From Lantana camara (taxonomy: Eukaryota; Streptophyta; Magnoliopsida; Lamiales; Verbenaceae): a stretch of DNA of 64,000 nt. Where the stretch lies: contig CM074855.1 in assembly GCA_037501455.1 (NCBI GenBank), positions 58,721,001 to 58,785,000 of the forward strand. Reading direction: 5' to 3'. Under the pieces are notes generated by a model. The model searched no databases, was not told the DNA's origin, and saw nothing but the letters and a program-made list of their open reading frames with translations. This document shows, piece by piece, positions 1 to 11,463 of the stretch (position 1 is the first letter of the stretch; every line of letters begins with the position of its first letter). Made by a program: the position numbers and the translations under genes.

Positions 1-2330
1 CTAGGATTTGTGAATGGCGAGCGAGACGAATTGGTAAAGCAGAACTTCCAAATAAATCAACTTTCAGAAGTCGAGTTCGGGAAGAAGCTGGATTTGAAAA
101 GAGTTAACGAAAACCAATCCAACACGGCGAATGCAAACCTATGGGAGGTAACAATGCTAACGGTTTTATCTTCGGCCGGATTGGAGTTTAACTTCCAGAT
201 CTAAGATGAATTGTCGTGTTTTGAGACTGAATTGGGAGATAAGGAACAGCAAATGGAAACGATAAAGAAAGGCAAAGAGCTTTTGGAGGAAATTGTGAAA
301 TCAGGTTTAAGCAATTGGAGGACGAGTTCATTCACCCAATTTGAACTCATAAAGTATAAGTCAAAAGAACTTCAAACAGACTGATAACCATGGAGAAGAT
401 TCTGATCACAATTGGAAATCTAATTTCGGGAAAGGATCAAAATATTCAATTATGTGACCATAGAAGACTTTGGAATCAAGAATTACAATATTGGGTCATG
501 GCAACACACAAGTTGATACAAGAACACTTTAAGGATTTAGAAGACCGTGGGTAAACAAGCCCTGATCAATAAGTTCAAGGCAAGCCTGTACATAAGGAAA
601 TAAAGAACAAATTTTGCAAGCTAAAGTTTACCACCACAGTGACAGGTTTAATATATTCATGGCACGTGCATCATGCATCGCTTTAAATTATTTAATTTCT
701 TTTATCTATATGTGCTTGCATCCTTCATTGATTTAATTTCTCCAATGTGTTGCATCTTTAGTTGCTTGCTACGTGCATTGGCATCTTAATCCCACATGCA
801 TGTCTTAGTGTTTAATTGATAGGGAATTTCTCCCACTTCGTTTATCTAGTGTTACTCCAACCAGGTCTTACCTGAATCATGTAAAGAAGAAGAAATATGT
901 GGGTTGCAAAGTGTTTATCAAAAGAAAACAGGAACAGTGGGACTCCGAAAAGTAGAGCCGAAAATTAGAATGAAGGAGGTAGGTTGTTCTCCCTACCAAG
1001 CATTTCAAATTGAGCGTGAGTGAGATCACCGGACATGTAACTTGGTTAGAACCACCGATATCGAGGAAGCTAAATTGAAGAGGTCAAGAATCTTTGATAC
1101 GAGAGACGGTAGAACAAGTTCAAAGAGTTAGAATTAAAATTCTCAAGAGGGAGAGCCGACCCGGGAGATGATTTAAATCCAAGGTTATGTTTGAACAGGT
1201 CACTTCAAAAAGGAACAATGGAAATGTAAGAATCAGTAAGTAACGAAACTCTACAAAGCAATGTCACGGGATGAACTGAGAGGTTTTAACATCCGAGGGA
1301 CTTCAAGATCAAGGTGGGACAAGACTTTGAGAATACTATGGAAGAGACACTACTTCAAGAAATGAAGACATGTATCTAAAGACTAAAGAGTATTTGGGAA
1401 TCAAAATAACAAGAGAGGGAAAAGGTTGATCGATCATAATCTAGAGTGTAAGGGCAACACCGTTAGTATTCTTACTACAAGACGTGCTCGAACTTAATTC
1501 TCCAAGATTGGAAGGATCATGTTTATATCACGTGTATACCTTGAAGATGATAGGGCCGTGGAGGAATTTCTAGAATTGGTAAGGAGGATAATAGGTAATG
1601 AGGCCGATCGAATCATCATATTTCATGATAGACAAAGTTAGAATCAACTCAAGTGCCGAAAATAAGAGTTAATTTGGAAGAGGAATACTTAGAAGGAAAA
1701 CACATAACATGAAAGATGGGTTATCATCTCGTCGGACGTTTTGTTTTTTTTTTCCATGATTAACAGGGGATGTTATTAGGATTGAAGAAGGGAATTTGAG
1801 CTACTAAAGATTGGCTCAAGTATTCAAGTTGGGGACTAGAACTCAAGCATTTAAAGGATAGCTTCAACAACTAAGAAGGTCGAATACGATTCGAGGTGGA
1901 CGACGAGCTAATTGGGTAAAGGTCAAGTGCACACTAAAAACTAGAGCTTCGGACTATGGTGTTTAGAAAAGATAAGAGAAAAGATTATGTAATGAAGATC
2001 GGGTGGTTATTTAAGTATTAGATACTTCGGGGATTACAATGCCTGACACTATGGGCGGAGGAACCTCCAATAAGGAATCAAGTGTTGAATCGGATCACTA
2101 TAATGGAAGATTCCTAAACATCGGTGAATGGTATATCAAGCATCCATGGCATATGCATACATGCAACTTTAGTTCGAATAATTTTATGACGCTAAGTGCT
2201 TAGATCACTTGGTGTGTTAACAACTCTTATATGCACGATACTTGATTTACTTGATATTTCTTACCTATCCCTTGTGAGGTATTTACGTGCTTGCTTCTTT
2301 ATCTTTTTCTTGGTTTGTTGTGTTGTTGTT

Positions 2331-2406
2331 GAGAGACGGGGTTCTCTCGTTGTTGCTTGTGAGAGACGGGGTTCTCTCCTTGTTGTTCGAAAGTCGGGGT
2401 TCTTTC
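2331..2406 (+). repeat. Three tandem hairpin repeats
   Basis: Three 18-nt units lie at 2331-2348, 2361-2378 and 2389-2406, about 30 nt apart. The first two are GAGAGACGGGGTTCTCTC. The third is GAAAGTCGGGGTTCTTTC. Each folds as a 5-bp stem, and in the third copy both arms have changed together (GAGAG/CTCTC to GAAAG/CTTTC), so pairing is kept. Confidence 0.6.
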
Positions 2407-2592
2407 ATTACCTGCTACCTGCTTAGACTTTCGAGTGCTTAGGCTTTGGTGAGTTTAGGGTCATGACTTAACAAGCAATTGAAGACCCTTGTTGCTTGAA
2501 GACCTTTTCCGAACTAATTCGTGGCGGGGAGTTGCTAACCCGCGTGGGATGAATACGGGAAAGTTTATACAGAGTCCAAAACTCGAGGCAGT

Positions 2593-2628
2593 GGACCTGG
2601 GGACCAGGTCCTCTTAAGGGGGAGAGGT
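2593..2628 (+). promoter_or_regulatory. Pre-PPT hairpin and polypurine tract of E1
   Basis: GGACCTGG (2593-2600), loop GGA, CCAGGTCC (2604-2611) forms a perfect 8-bp stem. The purine-rich AAGGGGGAGAGG follows at about 2616-2627 and directly precedes the LTR start TGTAACGCCCC at 2629. By analogy with other LTR elements, the tract primes plus-strand DNA synthesis. Confidence 0.7.
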
Positions 2629-3392
2629 TGTAACGCCCCGACTTTTTGGCCGTACAGGAATGACGTCACGAGTGGGTTTAGACCGAGAGTTATGTGACTT
2701 ATATGTGTTTTAATTGCTAAGTGATTATTTAATTTAATAATTTCATGAATTAATTGCTATTATGTGACGTATATGACTTATATGATTTAATTGACAGTGT
2801 TATTTAAATTCGTTTCTAACATGTTTATTTGGTAGTTAAATGTTTTATTTTACTTATACACTTATTTCAAATTATATGAAATCCTTGGACTCAATCAAAT
2901 TTTGATTTGGACTTCAATTCCCCTATTAAATCTAGGGACCCTAATTGAGCACTTAAATGGTTGAGGGGCCAAAGAGTAATTTTTCCCTTTTCCCCTCTTG
3001 TTTTACACGAGATACACACACCCCTCACACCCCATTCTTGTTCTTCCATTTTCTCCCCACATCAAAGCTCCAAACCCTTCTCTTTCTTTTCCCCAAATTC
3101 GATCCAAGCAAGGCAAGCAAGAGACAAGAGAATTTCATCAAGTTTTGGTCCAAGAATTTAAAGCTTCAACCATTTCTTCCTCATTTCCTCCATCTTCCTC
3201 CAAGGTATAATGTGTATATGTGTATATTTATATTTTTTTTATATATGATTGAGAATTGTGTGATTCTTCCTTAATAACTTGGAATCTTGTGTGAATATGC
3301 ATGACTACATGTTAATCCACGAGTTTTATGAATTTTTAAAGCAAGAAATTGTGTATATATGTTTGTATCTATACTATATAAAAAAGGAAACG

Positions 3393-3432
3393 GTGTTTTG
3401 TCTCACAAACGGCAGTTTGTGACACCAAAACA
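3393..3432 (+). repeat. Subterminal inverted repeat at Helitron 5' end
   Basis: GTGTTTTGTCTCACAAAC (3393-3410), loop GGCA, then GTTTGTGACACCAAAACAC. The arms pair almost completely, with a small mismatch or bulge in the middle. It starts 25 nt inside the TC end. Confidence 0.6.
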
Positions 3433-4410
3433 CCAATTTTTGATGCCCTTACTACTATTTGGAACATGTATATTGTTTAAAGGTATTATTGAAAATTTCT
3501 TATTGGAAGTTTAGCACGATGAAGTTGAAGAACTCCATAACTCTTTAACTTCTTCAATTCTTCCACTCACAACTTCTCTAAGACGCCGTATCAAATTTTT
3601 TTGTCTAAAGAAAACTCGCAAGCGAGCATAAAATAGCATTAGACGGAGAGAAATCGCAAGTGTTACCCAACCGGAAGGCAGCAACGCCGGGAGAGAAGTC
3701 TGTCGAGTTAGGTTTTCTTCTAAAGTCCAAATAGCATTATTATTTATGGGGCTGTATGAGATTATTTTAATTATTTGAGCAAGCTATTTTTCCAAACAAA
3801 AACCAGGTCGTGACTGTGATTTTGCAGAAACAAAAGGCTGATCTACAAGTAGTGTACAAGAATGAGGAGTATTTATGCTCCATCTCTGCCCTAAGAAACC
3901 TCGAGCCATCTGTCGCCGCTTAACCATGCATCTGGTATCATAATGTTGCACAATCTGATGGTTATTTACGATATTTGGATTGTTTTCTTCCTCTTTTGTG
4001 TAGTCACCCTTTATTTAGGGTACATCTACACTCTAAAATTATTCTAATGGGTAATCTCTACCTTCGCATATTTCTTGAAAGAATTATTCTTATCTCTACT
4101 TTCACATATTTCTTGAAAAATTACCATAAATGATTTAGAATTCTTCCTGTCATAGAATATGTTACAATGTGTCTTATCTTCGGTACAATTTTGGGAGGAA
4201 GTTCATAGTAACTTCTTCAGCATGTTAAATAGGTTTCTTTAGACAATCTTAATGACATTTTTTCCCTTGAAATACCATTATCTTTTGGGCTATGCACTAA
4301 TGAAATGGGAATTGTAATTTTGCACTAATGACTAATTTTTTTATGAATCTTTGATTTTGATGTACCTTGAGTAAACATTCGTAAGGAAGGAATCTGGTAA
4401 ATTCTGCCAC

Positions 4411-5374
4411 ACTGCGGTAAGTATTTCTTTTAACTGATCCTTCATTTGAATTTAAGGTATGAGTTGGTGCCCCATTTTGTTTTTCATACAGAGACTCACC
4501 GGCTGCGTGATAACTTTTTCCGATGCTTTAAATATGAAAATTAAATTCCATTTTTAAGTTCTTTCTCAAGAAACTTATTTTGGGTTTGTTTTCTGTGATA
4601 TTATTTGATCAAGATACACATGTGGTACAAAAATTACATCATAGGTTTCTCTTCCTAAAATCCTAATGGGCTTTATTTTATCTTTTTTCTTTACGTGAGA
4701 TTTGAGTTATTTGTTCAAGATATTTCTTTTGACTCTGTTTACTATGATATTATTTGAGAGTTATTTGATCAACATACTCATGTGGTGATCGTGAATTACA
4801 TCTCCTTAATGACAACAAAACGAGAGTGATAATTATTTCTCTAATTATAATATTGTTTTATTTATATTGTTTGGTTATTGAATTGTAAATACACTGCGGT
4901 AAGTATTTCTTTTAACTGATCCTTCATTTGAATTTAAGGTATGAGTTGGTGCCCCATTTTGTTTTTCATACAGAGACTCACCGACTGCGTGATAATTTTT
5001 TCCGATGCTTTCAATATGAAAATTAAATTCCATTTTTAAGTTCTTTCTCAAGAAACTTATTTTGGGTTTGTTTTCTGTGATATTATTTGATCAAGACACA
5101 CATGTGGTACAAAAATTACATCAAGGGTTTCTCTTCCTAAAATCCTAATGGCCTTTATTTTATCTTTTTTCTTTACGTGAGATTTGAGTTATTTGTTCAA
5201 GATATTTCTTTTGAATCTGTTTACTATGATATTATTTGAGATTTATTTGATCAACATAATCATGTGGTGATCGTGAATTACATCTCCTTAATGACAACAA
5301 AACGAGAGTGATAAATATTTCTCTAATTATAATATTGTTTTATTTATATTGTTTGGTTATTGAATTGTAAATAA
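4411..5374 (+). repeat. 482-bp tandem duplication inside the Helitron
   Basis: The sequence starting ACTGCGGTAAGTATTTC at 4411 recurs at 4893 and runs nearly identically for about 480 bp, to AATTGTAAAT in both copies. There are only a handful of substitutions (for example GGCTGCGTG against GACTGCGTG), so the duplication is younger than much of the surrounding decay. I see no coding content. Confidence 0.85.
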
Positions 5375-5525
5375 CTTAATAGTTTGTTTTAAATTATGTA
5401 TACTAATTGATACAGTAAAATGTACTAATATATTCTATGAGATTATTTGGAATCTATTTGATCAAGATATTCATGTGGTGTTAGTGAATAAAAGATCCTC
5501 ACCGATAAGCATTCTGTACTATTGT

Positions 5526-7716
5526 TGTAACACCCCGATTTCCAGACAGTCAGGTACGCTCGACACGTGTGAGTTTCGAGCGTTAGGATTTTATTTTATT
5601 ATTTTCTTTTATTCAATTTATACGTGTTATATTAATTCTATAAATTGTATTTCGACATGATTACTTGAAAATATATGAAATACGTGTCAATTAGAGAATT
5701 ATTTTACATATTGAATTCATTATTATGTGAGTTAATTGCCGAGTGTATTTTAATTGCTTAATTGTCCGTAAATGCTCATTCATTTTAATTTAAGGACTAA
5801 ATTGCATGAAAATCTTGTGGACTAAATTGATCAATTTCCAAATTTGGCATACCTAATTGCATGACTTGTATCTTGGGAGGATTTAATTGCAATTACCCTA
5901 TCTCTCTAAGAGATATGTCGATATATACATCTCTTCCACAATCTTCATCTCTCATTTTATATCATACAATCAATTATCTCCATTTCTTCCTCTCTCGGTG
6001 TATTCATTAAAGAAGAAGGGAAGTGAAGCTTCATCAGCATCAAGCTATCTTTTCTTCAAGTAATTATATTAAAGCTTGAAGCTTCATCATCATCATCATC
6101 ATCTGTCATCTCTTTCCTTCAAGGTAGACTTGAATAAGTGATTCTTGAATTAACATGTGAAGCTAGGGTTCATGATTTGAGCTTGATAATTGGTGTAATT
6201 GTGCTAGAAATATGATTACATGCTCATAGCTTGAATTTCATGTATGAATCTTGAGAATTATGAAGATATATGATGAGTTCTTGTTTGGGGTGAAAATTGA
6301 TAATTATGAGAGTTAAGGTATGATTCATGTGTTAATGTTGGATTTTACTGAACTATAAGTGTTTAAGTATGTTCTGTAGCACCCGGGACGATAGGCACCA
6401 CATCCCCCGCACTATGAGTCTAATCCACATATGAAATAGGCAGTCCATACATGAATCGGACTCACAACGAACGGGTGATAAGAAAAACAACAGTCCTGAC
6501 TAGGCGGAAGCTAACCCTGGAACCGTCAACAATAACTAAAATGCGGAAGCAAGGAAGTCATTCATGTAATACCAAAGAAATAAATGAAATCCAACAAGAT
6601 CACAAATACGGGTTCCACTAAGAAATACACCTGTCCTAACCTGTCCCGAAATAATATCAGTTCATGTCATGTTCAAGCATGATCGTTCACGTTTGGGCCC
6701 GAGGGTAGTGACTAGAGCCAACCGGGAAAGCAAGGGCTGACGGGTAACTCTGGCACTATCCTCATCACGTTTGGGGTCACCCCTGAATCCGCTAGGAGGT
6801 TAGTGGAGGAAGGAGCTCCGGGCTCAGGGATTCATATACCCTCTGCTCAATGAGATTGGATGTTGGGGCCTTGCAATCCCATCATCAAACCGGAGGAAGA
6901 AGGAGACTGGGGACGAGTCTGGCACCACGGATGCGCCTCGGGTTATTGCATGATTTCCATTCCATGAATGTGTTATATGATTACACTATTGCACGATTGC
7001 ACGATAATGGGATTGCATGATCACCTATTTATTGATAATCAAGCAAGCATGTACATGTTCATTTGGAGTTCGGTTGGAGACCGCCCTCACTCGCCGGGGC
7101 CATGTATTGATTGATTGCATGAAACGAACCAGTAATTAATATTGATAGTTGTAATCTCGGGCGAGTTCTCTATTATTGTGAACGTATAATACTTTTAATT
7201 ATAAAACCTTACCCGAGGTTATAACTTGCATGTTAACTGCGCTAATATATAGGTATTGCCCCTCACTCAGTCTTCCATGGACTGACGCCCCACCTTTCAG
7301 GTTGTCGCGGTCGTGTGCTAGGCGGGAGTCGGAGTCATGTCTTGTCGTCCAGTTGAGTCTAGCACTTCATGCACTTTCATGTTATTGATAGTGGTATCTC
7401 AGAGTTAGTCTATTATTGTATTGTTATCATCTGGAGACTTTTATCTGTATAATGTATTGATACATGTTGGTACCTATTAGTATTTATACTTTTGATGTAA
7501 ATATGGTACCTATAAGTAATGTTGATATTATGCTTCCGCTTTTAACTTTTATGTCATGGTTTTGTATTGCTTTGGGGGTATAGTCCCGCCTAGCTCGTCC
7601 TTTCTTTTATTTGTCACCCGTTCGCTATAGGTTAGTTCATGTACGGGTTGTCCATTTCGTATGTGGATCGGCCTATAGTGCGGGGGTGTGGTATCTCTAC
7701 GTGTAGGGGTGCTACA
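5526..7716 (+). mobile_element. Solo-type gypsy LTR nested in the Helitron, rearranged
   Basis: It starts TGTAACACCCCG at 5526 and ends GGGGTGCTACA at 7716, with no internal domain. It shows the shared 3' LTR features: hairpin TCAGTC..GACTGA at 7267-7285, inverted-repeat arms at 7317-7327 and 7584-7594 (11 bp, perfect), and GTGCGGGGG near the end. Flanks are ATTGT and TTATT, so there is no clean 5-bp target duplication (a shifted CTATT/TTATT reading is possible). A reversed U5 piece occupies about 6375-6655. The right flank resumes helicase coding sequence. Confidence 0.75.
6375..6655 (-). mobile_element. Inverted U5 end of another LTR inside the LTR
   Basis: From TGTAGCACCCGGGACGATAG at 6375 the sequence is the reverse complement of an LTR 3' end. 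It resembles the E1 LTR end (CCTATCGTCCCGGGCGCTACA near 40456-40476) and carries reversed ACCCGTTCG, CCGCCTAG and TTGCTTCCGC blocks. Around 6690 the host LTR resumes in plus orientation (GGGCCCGAGGG). The right boundary is approximate. It replaces the region where related LTRs carry palindrome arrays. Confidence 0.65.
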
Positions 7717-7718
7717 TT

Positions 7719-8358
7719 ATTCCTCTGAATGATGATGTGAATAAGTTAAACGAGTAAGTGCTAGATGTTTTTCATGGAGATGAAGTCACATACTATTCAT
7801 TTGACTCGGTAGCCGATGATGTTCGCAATTTATACTTGCCCGAATTTTTGAACTCTCTATCCCCCGGTAGTTTGCCACCTTATAAGTTGACTTTGAAAAA
7901 AGGTGCTCCAGTGATGCTCTTGAGGAATATTGATCCGAAGATTGGTCTTTGCAATGGTACCAGACTTATTTGCCACAGATTTGGTAGAAACATTATTGAA
8001 GCAGAAATTTTGGGTGGCCAGTTCAAAGGATTGAGAATATTTTTGCTACGAATTCCGCTAAAAACTGCAGAAGATGCACATGTGCCTTTCGAAATGACAA
8101 GAAGACAATTTCCCATCCGATTAAGTTTCGCCCTAACGATTAACAAATCTCAGGGCAAACAATTCCAGTTGTTGGAATTTATCTTCGCAATCATGTTTTC
8201 AGTCACGGCCAATTATATGTTTCTCTTTCACGGGGCATTTCTAAGAGAACAACCAAAACTTTGGTGAAAAAGGGTTCCATCGATGGTCATAATGGAGTTT
8301 TCACAAGAAATGTGGTTTACAAGGAAATTTTTGACAAATTGAGGAGCACTATATCGAG
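7719..8358 (+). pseudogene. Helitron helicase C-terminal remnant
   Basis: This is the C-terminal end of a Pif1-like helicase of the Helitron Rep-helicase family, which unwinds DNA during rolling-circle transposition. Recognisable motifs are PLNDDVN at the start, GAPVMLLRNIDPKIGLCNGTR, and FALTINKSQGK (helicase motif V/VI region). Downstream in another frame come GIYLRNHVFSHGQLYVSLSR and GVFTRNVVYKEIF. It is broken by an in-frame stop near 7755 and a frameshift near 8170. It ends at a donor-like AG/GTATGG at 8358. The upstream helicase and Rep parts are missing; the nested LTR sits immediately before it. Confidence 0.8.
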
Positions 8359-8843
8359 GTATGGTACATATTACATATCTAATCAATTATTTCAATACTT
8401 GCAGTTCATACAATTTTAATTGTTAATTTATCTTCTTATTATTTCATATATTTTTACAGGTGAGAAGACAAGTTGTCATCCAAGTAGATATAAGTACACA
8501 TGAGATTCAAGGACATTTGCAATTTCTATTTTTTTCATGGACTCTAGAAAAGAAAAGAAATATTTTTTTATTTTAAATTTAGCTTATTACAATTAATATA
8601 TATTTATTATCATTTTTTAGAGACATCATTTTTATTTTTTAAATCAATATACAAAAAATTATAAATTTTTGTAAAGCATAACCCAAAACCTAGTTAACGA
8701 TATTATTCATTATTAAATATTTGGAGAAAGAGTGTCAATTTTAGAAGAAAATTACATATTTGTTGTTTTGTAATTATATATATATATATAACTGTAACAA
8801 TATATATTCATCTCAAATAAGTTAGGCACCTTAAATTATTTTC

Positions 8844-8874
8844 GCGCGCAGGGACAGCGTGCACCCGTTGCTAG
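8844..8874 (+). terminator. Helitron 3' terminal hairpin and CTAG end
   Basis: GCGCGC (8844-8849) pairs with GCGTGC (8857-8862) around a 7-nt loop. Twelve nucleotides later the element ends in CTAG, followed by T. This is the usual Helitron transposition terminator layout. Confidence 0.75.
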
Positions 8875-10954
8875 TATATATATATGTGGTTTTATGAAAA
8901 TTGATGGTTTAATTCATGATTTGATGAGTGTGTGTGTGTATATATGTTGTATTTGATTGTTGTTATGTGATTTTGGGTGAATTGGGAGCTCCTTTGGCCT
9001 TGTTGAAGCCATTTTTCGTCACTCCCCTATTTTTCCCGAAGCTTTTGCTACTTCTGGAGTGGTGGTCGTGCCCGCGACCGTTTCGTGACCATTTTTGGTC
9101 GGCCGCGACCAACAACTCGAGAACTGGCAAATTTTCAATCGTTGGCGCAACTGATTTTCAGCACAATTTTGTGACAGCCGCGACTCCCTCGTCCGAACTC
9201 CGATTGACCTGATTTTTGAACACACAGAAACCTATTGAAGTCTAGAATATTTTCCAATTAGAATCACGTTAATATCTTTTCCCATTTGTGAGATATTATC
9301 AATTCTTTTTGGTGTCGCTACTTTTCCTACAATCTGCGATCACCCAACTTCGGGCCTATGCCATTTTCACCTCGTTTTGAACCATGATTCGTGACATATA
9401 TCCTTGGAAATCTCAATATGTCTAGTTTCATTCCTAACAAGCAAAAATCAATTCCAAATTCTAGAACTTAAGATATGTTCAATTCTTTACAGCTTGTGCA
9501 TTACTAAAAACTGTCAGCTCTCACTAAAAGCTTGCCCAATCCGTTTTCTTGCTTTCCCTCCACTTCCTCGGACTCCATATGTAACATCCCGTATTTTGGG
9601 GCCAAGAAAAAATAGGTAAGTAAAGGGTTAAGAAGAATTTCCTTTAGAACATTAGTTACTATTCACTCATTTTCGTAGAAATTTTCCGAGACCTCTTTAC
9701 CTATCCAATATTGGGTTCAAATGAATCCTTACGAAATTTTACAAAATATGGTATCATTCCCAAACCTTAATTCTCATCGTAACTCTCGGAGTAACCAAAA
9801 CCGGTCATGAAACCCTAGTTTTGCCCTAATTACGGGATTTTCAAATTTTAACATTTTCCTAAAAAATATTATAATCATAACGATCCTTGAATTATTTTAC
9901 GAATTTTAGGACCTTTTTCAAACCATAGTTCAAATCCTAGCTCATTTTATAAATTTTTCCTATTTTTCCTAAAGAACTATTTCCGCCGTAAAAACTAACT
10001 TTTAAACCGTACGGCGTTTGATATACAAATATGATACTCAAAATAATCCATAAATTATTTTATGAATCATGAACACTTTCTCATAAATTAATTCACATCC
10101 TAGATCCATTTAAAGTATTTTCTCATATTTTTCAAAATTCCGAACCTTTACTACTTTAACTTGAAAGGTTTAAACGTTAAGTGTTTATAATCATCGGAAA
10201 GCCCTTTCGATCCTCTTTCTTTTGCAACTTTTAATATTTCAAAATAAAATCTGAATATTTTCCTACGTTTTTATTATTATTTTCACCTTATTTTTTATTT
10301 ATTTTATTATGATGTATTTATTAGGTAATATATGTATACATAAACTCCTACATCACATGTACACCTAACATACCACCTAAGTACCCTAATAAATACACTT
10401 AGCCTACTCACCACCCTTAGTCATACCCTAAACTCTTAGAAATTGCAAGGTAAGCCCCTAAATCCCAAGTATAAATACCCCTCCAAGCTCATTTCCAAGA
10501 CTACACAAAATCACTCCTTCTCACTCCCTCATTTTCGGCCATTCCCTCTCTCCCTAGGATAAGGTGTGTTTTCTTTTATTATTTCATGCTTTATATTATG
10601 TTTTTAATATACTATGAATTATGGTATGCTTAGATTTAATTAAATTATGCTTTAGGAATTTTATTTTATGAAATATATGCCTAAATTGTTAGTTTTAATG
10701 TGTTTACATTATGAATTTTATTTAATTAAATGCATGAATTAGGATGTAAAATAATCTGACTATGTGCTTGAATATTTATGATTTTATTTGATTCAATTCA
10801 TGCTTAGAATAATTTATTTAGAATTAATTTTATGATTAAAGTTACATAAAGTGTTACATTATAAGTTTAATTATGTGTTATGAACTTAGAACTTATTAAA
10901 TATGATCATAAACTAATATGAATACATTCATAAGTATAAGAACATGTTCATAAT

Positions 10955-11430
10955 TGTGACGCCCCGTATTCTCGAAGGGCGTCCTTACGACATTAACAAG
11001 TAAGTCTCTACACTTGTGTGTGTTTAATTTAAGAGTTCTTGAATTATGTGATTTAATGTAAATCCAATTTAATATGTGATCATTCGGATTATTCTAAAAT
11101 TAATGGTTAAGTTGATTTTAAATCCATCATGTTACTTAACTTGTTTAATTTTGGTTTACTTGAATTCCTTGAGATTAATTATGAATCATGTGTTAACGAA
11201 GTGTCGTTAAATTGTACGAAAGGTTTCTAAAATTAAATTGAATTAAACTCTAATTGGTAAATCTCTATTTCATTTTAATTTATAAAATTTATACGGAGCT
11301 TGAATGTTTAGTCGTAACTTTACCGATTTTATTTACGATTATTTGTACGCGCTATTACTCTTTGCTACGCATTAAGGATACCCGGTTGTATATAACTTGT
11401 GCACAAGACACATTTCTCCCAAATCTCCTT

Positions 11431-11463
<33 letters not shown>

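Larger units (their letters stand above)
1..2628 (+). mobile_element. Decayed internal region of gypsy element E1 (3' part)
   Basis: This stretch lies directly upstream of a polypurine tract (about 2617-2627) and an LTR start at 2629, so it should be the 3' end of the internal region of an LTR retrotransposon on the plus strand. I could not recognise gag, protease, RT, RNase H or integrase motifs in any frame. The only long-ish frames are short and featureless. It may be a long non-coding spacer between pol and the polypurine tract, or simply heavily mutated coding DNA. Its 5' part lies outside the window. Confidence 0.5.
3368..8874 (+). mobile_element. Helitron, with a nested LTR
   Basis: The left end is TCTATACTATATAAAAAAGG preceded by A. 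The right end is ...GTTGCTAG followed by T, with a GC-rich hairpin about 12 nt before it. This is the expected Helitron structure: 5' TC, 3' CTRR, insertion between A and T, no target duplication. A Pif1-like helicase C-terminal remnant lies near the right end. The element contains a 482-bp tandem duplication and is interrupted by an LTR at 5526-7716. It sits within the 3' LTR of E1. No Rep domain is visible, so this copy is non-autonomous or decayed. Confidence 0.8.

Noticed and set aside
2957..3274. 105-residue open frame near the start of the E1 LTR
   Set aside because: It is Phe/Ser/Pro-rich, overlaps two other frames and lies in LTR U3. No start context or domain supports it.
5521..7721. 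Perfect 5-bp duplication around the LTR in the Helitron
   Set aside because: ATTGT and TTATT differ. A shifted CTATT/TTATT reading needs two extra bases, so I do not claim it.
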